Origin: Pilaira anomala
Taxonomy: Eukaryota > Mucoromycota > Mucoromycetes > Mucorales > Mucoraceae
Assembly: GCA_025716855.1 (NCBI GenBank)
Contig: JAIXMQ010000024.1
Location: 248,001 to 312,000, forward strand
DNA: 64,000 bases
Direction of reading: 5' to 3'
Shown here: positions 59,759-64,000 of the stretch, piece after piece
How the letters are laid out: every line of letters starts with the position of its first letter
Position numbering within the stretch: position 1 is the first letter of the stretch
Translations under genes and position numbers: made by a program
Notes under the pieces: generated by a model
The model's database searches: none
Told to the model about the DNA's origin: nothing
What the model saw: only the letters and a program-made list of their open reading frames with translations

Positions 59759-60139
59759 TCAGAATTTCATCTTTAGGATAAAGCTCCATATATCTTTGAG
59801 CAGGTTTTCCAAAAAAAATTTGATTCCATGGAAGTTGGAGCTGTCATACACCGAGTGTATAACGCCGAGATGCTGGTAATCAGTTAGACCATCTATTCTT
59901 AATATTTCCATGATATATCCATTTTTATAGAGACTATGTCTCCAGATGTGAGATTGGACAATTTTCAGTTCATTAGTATTAGTTATTGGAACAGCAATAG
60001 ATGATTGTTGATCTATGAATGATCGTTGTTTAGTTGTAGTTCTAAAATTTTTTTTTATAAGCAACTGCATCAGCATAGGATAGATCAGGAGTAATCCCGA
60101 CCTGGTAGGTGCAAAAGTTTCGTTAGGTGAAAGAGCCAT
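59759..60139 (-). pseudogene. Protein-like relic with a frameshift, unknown
   Basis: Frame from ATG at 60137-60139: MALSPNETFAPTRSGLLLIY, then a likely one-base shift (the other frame reads LSYADAVAYKK over the same bases), then TTTKQRSFIDQQSS, IAVPITNTNELKIVQSHIWR and SVYDSSNFHGIKFFLENLLK. The 'SYADAV' start and size suggest the first protein of a LINE-type retroelement, but this is weak. No downstream reverse transcriptase is present. Confidence 0.35.
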
Positions 60140-60300
60140 GGTTAAAAGAGAAGCTTGAAGTCTATTTTATCCAAGCTGATGTTACATATCATCGCTATTT
60201 ATGAATTATTTAAGGAAATAAAAAGCCGCAGAAAAAAAATCTGATTTTCTCCTTTGTTTCTCTTTTTATTGACGACTATTATATAAACAAATAATAAACA

Positions 60301-61823
60301 TGACTCCAGAAGAGCGTAAAGCTTTAAAAGATTCAATACCTGAAGCTTCCATTGTTGATGCGCATAAAGAAGATATTGAACCAAGACGAGAAGGACTTGG
60401 TATGTCTAGTCTAGCTAGGGCACTTTTAATGGATGCAGCAGAACGAGAACGAACTATGGTAGAAGGAAAAGCGAGATTTAAAGAAAAGTTAGATAAGTTG
60501 AACTATATTAATGATCCCTTTGATACAGCTAGGGATTATTTAGTTGTATAAGTTGGGGATAGTTATTAAATGTAGAAAGAGGATACAGATAATAGAAAAG
60601 TAAATAAAAATGTGAGCACCAGACTATTGAGTTGTCAACTTAGAAAGACTTTATTATATTTAGTTTATGAGAAATGGTATTTAGCGACTAGTTGTCTTTA
60701 AAGGAGTATCAGCAAAGTTATTATTTAACAATGGGATGACTAGCAATAAGATAAGAGTAGGAAATACAGAGATTCACAAAGAAATATTAAATTTATTTAT
60801 ATTATAGACGTAAGGTAATGAATATTAAGCAACGAATTCTTAGAAAGATACTTTGAGAGGTAATAAATACACAATAGAAAGTAAACAATGAAGAATTGGG
60901 AAGGAATATTAAAAGAACCAGACAGTGAATACAAATGAACTTATTTAAAGTTATTACTTGATTGAAGATTTATTTATGTTGTTTTTAGAAGAGGTATTTA
61001 TATGTTTTTTGAAAGTTGGTGTTACCCTCAATTGAAATTAAAGAGGCGTAACACCTTACAAGTGTTTATAGATCAGATTATTTGGATGAAAAAGACGTTT
61101 CCGGAAGGGTCTATGAACAATGACTATATAATGTTATTAGATGACGTGACCAGTCGATATAAATCAGAAAAGTTATATAGACAAGACCTAAGATATTTGA
61201 AATTATGGATCGAATATGCTCAATTTATCACAAATCCTGAGGACCTCTTTGAATTACTTTTTCAACATGGTATTGGAACAGAATTAGCACCGTTATATGA
61301 AGAATATGCTTCACTTTTAGAAACTTTAGGACGGTAAAATATATTGATAGATTGTAAATATATGTATGTATGTATTCATTGCTCCTTTTTTATTAGATAT
61401 GATGATGCGTTCCGAATATATGAGTTGGGAATTGAATCAGAGGTACATCCAGTAAGAAGATTAGTAAGAAGTTATGAGGAATCTAAAAAATCACCTGCAG
61501 AACGTCAACGTCAAGGATTACTAAAACAAAAGGAGGAGGATGAAGCAAGAAGACGAATGTACGAAATGAGGGCAAATAATCGTACATTATTAGGAGAAAA
61601 AACAGATGCACGATCCAAAACATCCTTTTCAGCCAACGTATTTCCAAATGTACAATCAAATCTTCGATTACTATCTACATCCGGTCCGTCTTCTTTTGGA
61701 AATGATAAGTCTAGTATTCCAGCAACAGGTAATAGTTCTTCATCTGCATCTACCTCGAAAATTAGTGTATATCAAGATGCAGAATCGTCATCATCATCAT
61801 CAACCTCAAGTCGTCGAACATAA
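60301..61823 (+). CDS. Mad3/BUB1-like spindle checkpoint protein, model incomplete
   Basis: First exon 60301..about 60546: MTPEERKALKDSIPEASIVD, then AHKEDIEPRREGLGMSSLAR, which matches the N-terminal KENI.P..EGR block of Mad3 (here KED instead of KEN), and INDPFDTARDYLV. Exons about 60989..61333 and 61397..61823 hold the Mad3/BUB1 TPR domain: FPEGSMNNDYIMLLDDVTSR, YRQDLRYLKLWIEYAQFI, IGTELAPLYEEYASLLETLG and RYDDAFRIYELGIESEVHPV. KISVYQDAE near the end resembles the later F-x-V-x-x-D motif. The splice phase between the first exon and the TPR exon does not close over the 440-bp gap, and DPFDTARDYL seems to duplicate what TLQVFIDQIIW should supply, so the locus may be rearranged. In-frame stop at 61821-61823 may be premature. 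Confidence 0.6.
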
Positions 61824-62460
61824 TCCGTCCTTTCTCAATATAAAAGTGCTTTATTACCTCATTGATAAATATGTTCAAATAAATAACGTTAAATTTGTTG
61901 AAAGTCTTAAAATATAAGATAAGGTTTTTATTTATGAGAAAAAAGAGGATGTATTTATACTAAAATAAAAGAGTGAAAAAGAGTCTGGCTCTTTGACAGT
62001 AGATTTGACAGTCTTGGATTGAGAAGTAATTTATGTATTACACACATAAGATAATTTAAGCTTTTGAGGAAAAGACCAAATATGGGTTTAAGCGTTTTTG
62101 TATTCCTGAAATATTCAGATGGAGCTTTGCGATACTGGGATATAAATCATTAATCAGAAATAATGTATAATGTCAGATAGAAAGTGGAGGCACCTCTAAA
62201 TAGTAATCAATGATAAAGATATATATCTGGTATATATCACTCGTGAAAGTCAATTTAAACCTACTGGATCTTCATTAACATCAACTTCAAGTCGTCAAAC
62301 ACCATCCGCCCTTTCTCAACCTAGCAGTGCTTCATTACCTCGTGCAAGTCAATTTAAACCTACTGGATCATCGTCAACATCAACATCAAGTCGTCAACAT
62401 CAACATCAAGTCGTCAAACATCACCTATCCTTTCTCAACGTAGCAGTGCTTCACAAAAAA
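61770..62460 (+). repeat. Degenerate serine-rich coding repeats after the Mad3-like stop
   Basis: A unit of about 100 bp (TCAACTTCAAGTCGTCAAACACC then ATCCGCCCTTTCTCAACC, TAGCAGTGCTTCATTACCTCG, TGCAAGTCAATTTAAACC) occurs at 62255-62345 and again at 62345-62480; a related piece ends the called gene (61780-61862: AAGTCGTCGAACATAATCCG, CCTTTCTCAATATAAAAGTG). In frame it codes SSRQTPSALSQPSSASLPR. The called stop TAA at 61821 falls where other units have a sense codon (CATAAT against CACCAT). About 390 bp of unrelated DNA separate the first and later units. Confidence 0.65.
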
Positions 62461-62503
62461 TTTCATTAACTCGTGAAAGTCAATTTGAACTTACCCCAAA
62501 TCT

Positions 62504-63525
62504 CTCTTACACCCTATAAGGGGTATAAGAGAGATACCAGAAATCAGCCAATAAAAAGTGAAACTGAATTTATCTAAAATTCATCGGAGCTATTACACGA
62601 AAGAATGATAAAAAAAAAAAAAGAAGGATGCAAATAGTTTTATCTTTTTATTGTGCTTATTATTATCTATTTAACTACATAAAATAAAATGTCATTCTCT
62701 AACAACAACACTTCCAACAGCAATATAGAACCTGAAGTTTTAGTTCAACAAAATTCAACCAAAAGACACATTTTTCCTCGCTTACCTGGGAAAGCCAACG
62801 TCTTTGACTACAAGGCCATTCCTGACGAGAAAGCAAGAGAGAACTTTCGTTTTACCTATCTTGAATTAGTTAGAGTTACGAAAGACTTGGGTTTTGAAGG
62901 AAAAACTGAAATTAGAGCAACCGAAGCCACGTCGAAACACGTCTTTTATGTTTTAGGTTTGGAAGCGATTGTAATTGTTTTGGCTCGACTTGCAAGACCC
63001 ACTTCCTATGCTCAATTGGAAAGTGTATTGATTGACAACATTAGTGATACGAATGAAAGACTTCGTGAAGTATTTGATCGCGGCTTTTTGGATGGTCATC
63101 ACTATCACCTTTACGGCGATAAAGGTTACATGAACACCAATATAGTAGCCCAATCTTACAGCATGTATGAGGTCAACGTAAATCCAATCTACCAAGCCGG
63201 CAATGATATCATGAAACCACTTCGGGTAGTCGTAGAATGGGAAATTGGCCACGTTAAGACTTTTTTTCCTAGTTTTAAGCTTGAAGATTCAAACAAGTTG
63301 GGGGAGAGTAGATTAGCAATGGAAATTCACAATGCTACTTTATTCAAAAACATTCAAGTTTGTCTAAAAAGAAGAAATGAAACTTCACTCATATGTCAAA
63401 TGCCATGTTTGTTCGGTTTTTGATTTGTTTCCTTAATTTAAGAGAGAAAAAACCATTGCTCTCTTAATTTTTCGGACTTCAAATTAAATTTTGTAAAAAA
63501 TATCCATATATGGCGTTAGAGAGAT
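62504..63525 (+). mobile_element. Internally deleted PIF/Harbinger element
   Basis: Transposase remnant flanked by imperfect inverted ends, CTCTCTTACACCCTAT (62504) and ATATGGCGTTAGAGAG (to about 63525; 12 of 16 match after complementing). The left end itself forms a palindrome, CTCTCTTACACCC/GGGGTATAAGAGAG. Target duplication is not clear (AAAT left, ATTT right), so exact borders are tentative. It sits between serine-rich repeats and coding-like sequence that may belong to the same host gene. Confidence 0.5.
62689..63423 (+). pseudogene. Harbinger DDE transposase lacking its first catalytic Asp region
   Basis: Open frame of 244 residues. The N-terminal half FEGKTEIRATEATSKHVFYV and LARLARPTSYAQLESVL is the family's HTH-containing region. 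The frame then passes directly to YHLYGDKGYMNTNIVAQ (second Asp) and MKPLRVVVEWEIGHVKTFFP (catalytic Glu), so the usual 70-90 residues holding DGT...RP, the third of the DDE triad, are missing. The reading frame stayed open across the deletion, so a protein could be made, but it cannot be catalytically active. The C-terminus ends CLFGF after the 'N-x-x-VCL' helix. Confidence 0.7.
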
Positions 63526-63539
63526 TTCTAGTAGATATC

Positions 63540-63967
63540 AAGCATCTACAGCCTCATTTGAAGTATGTGTAGATGCAAAAAAGCAGGAAACGTCTGGAGA
63601 AGTATCTAGAGTTGACAAGCGAAGCGAAGCCGATATAAAAAGCAGGATTTTAGCAGAAGAGCTAAAATATATAACAATACTGTGGTATTTACTTGTTTCC
63701 CGCAAGAGATTACTCTTGCTATATTAATAACAAGCACAATCAACCAAAAGATGAAGAAGAAGAAGCGCCCTTCTCTGGTAAGTTATTTTTATATCATATT
63801 GAATAAAAATGCCTCTCTCTTAATTTTTTTTGTTTTTGTTAGGGTTCGTAAAACATTACGAACCAAGAAAACCCACAGTGTCAGAGGAGGAGGATTCAGT
63901 CTTAGAAGATATGAAAAAGTTGTTGTATTCCGATGAGCTGATAGATGGGCCCCCCTTTCCAAACTAA
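63540..63967 (+). other. Coding-like 3' exons, possibly the end of the Mad3-like gene
   Basis: After TTTCTAG (63527-63533) an open frame reads RYQASTASFEVCVDAKKQET, then GEVSRVDKRSEADIKSRIL. In another frame, KHNQPKDEEEEAPFSG ends at a GTAAGT (63780) and, after a TTTGTTAG acceptor (63840), continues FVKHYEPRKPTVSEEEDSVL, then DMKKLLYSDELIDGPPFPN and TAA at 63965-63967. The last splice keeps phase. FEVCVD is similar in style to KISVYQD of the upstream gene. These look like genuine final exons; linking them to the Mad3-like gene is inference. Confidence 0.4.
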
Positions 63968-64000
63968 TAAACAATTAAATAGATAGGGAAAGTTGGGGGA

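Overview
The window is nuclear DNA of a filamentous fungus, most likely an early-diverging Mucoromycota species (Mucorales-like). I infer this from the AT-rich sequence full of A/T homopolymers, the short (about 50-80 nt) GT-AG introns with TACTAAC-like branch sites, the compact genes, and the closest remembered relatives of the proteins (for example a GDP-mannose 4,6-dehydratase and a LARGE-like glycosyltransferase, both usual in fucose-containing zygomycetes). No database search was possible; species is not determined.

Layout. 1-3.4 kb: 3' part of a GT49/LARGE-like glycosyltransferase, the splicing factor AAR2 (7 exons, minus) and a PH-domain protein. 3.4-13.9 kb is an accessory region: a direct-repeat pair, a complete Fanzor (eukaryotic TnpB/OMEGA nuclease) element bounded by long inverted repeats and TA dinucleotides, a decayed transposase, and a tandemly duplicated, broken gene of unknown family. 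13.9-21.6 kb: PHO8-like alkaline phosphatase, a small unknown gene, a secreted SGNH hydrolase with a bacterial-type C-terminal domain, and a PHO80-type cyclin. 21.6-25.5 kb is nearly empty apart from one tRNA-Thr(CGT). 25.6-37.6 kb is gene-rich: a regulator with two tandem Zn2Cys6 clusters, GDP-mannose dehydratase, a lysine-rich zinc-finger protein, a TOM20-MYND-SET fusion, ribosomal protein uL2, an unknown protein, and methionine aminopeptidase 1. 37.6-42.8 kb holds Harbinger and other transposon relics. 42.8-58.2 kb: bHLH factor, small ORF, NMD3 and RLP24 (divergent, sharing a 221-bp promoter region), mitochondrial mL46, a coiled-coil protein, TFIIIB subunit BDP1, ribosomal uL24, a relic repeat and a long-chain acyl-CoA synthetase. 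58.2-64 kb: relics and a Mad3/BUB1-like gene whose 3' part is interrupted by repeats and an internally deleted Harbinger transposase.

Several neighbours share a theme: NMD3, RLP24, uL2, uL24 and BDP1 all serve ribosome production; TOM20 and mL46 serve mitochondria; PHO8-like phosphatase and the PHO80-like cyclin belong to phosphate control in yeasts. Exon borders below were placed by reading frame and splice consensus and the total coding length of each multi-exon model was checked for divisibility by three.
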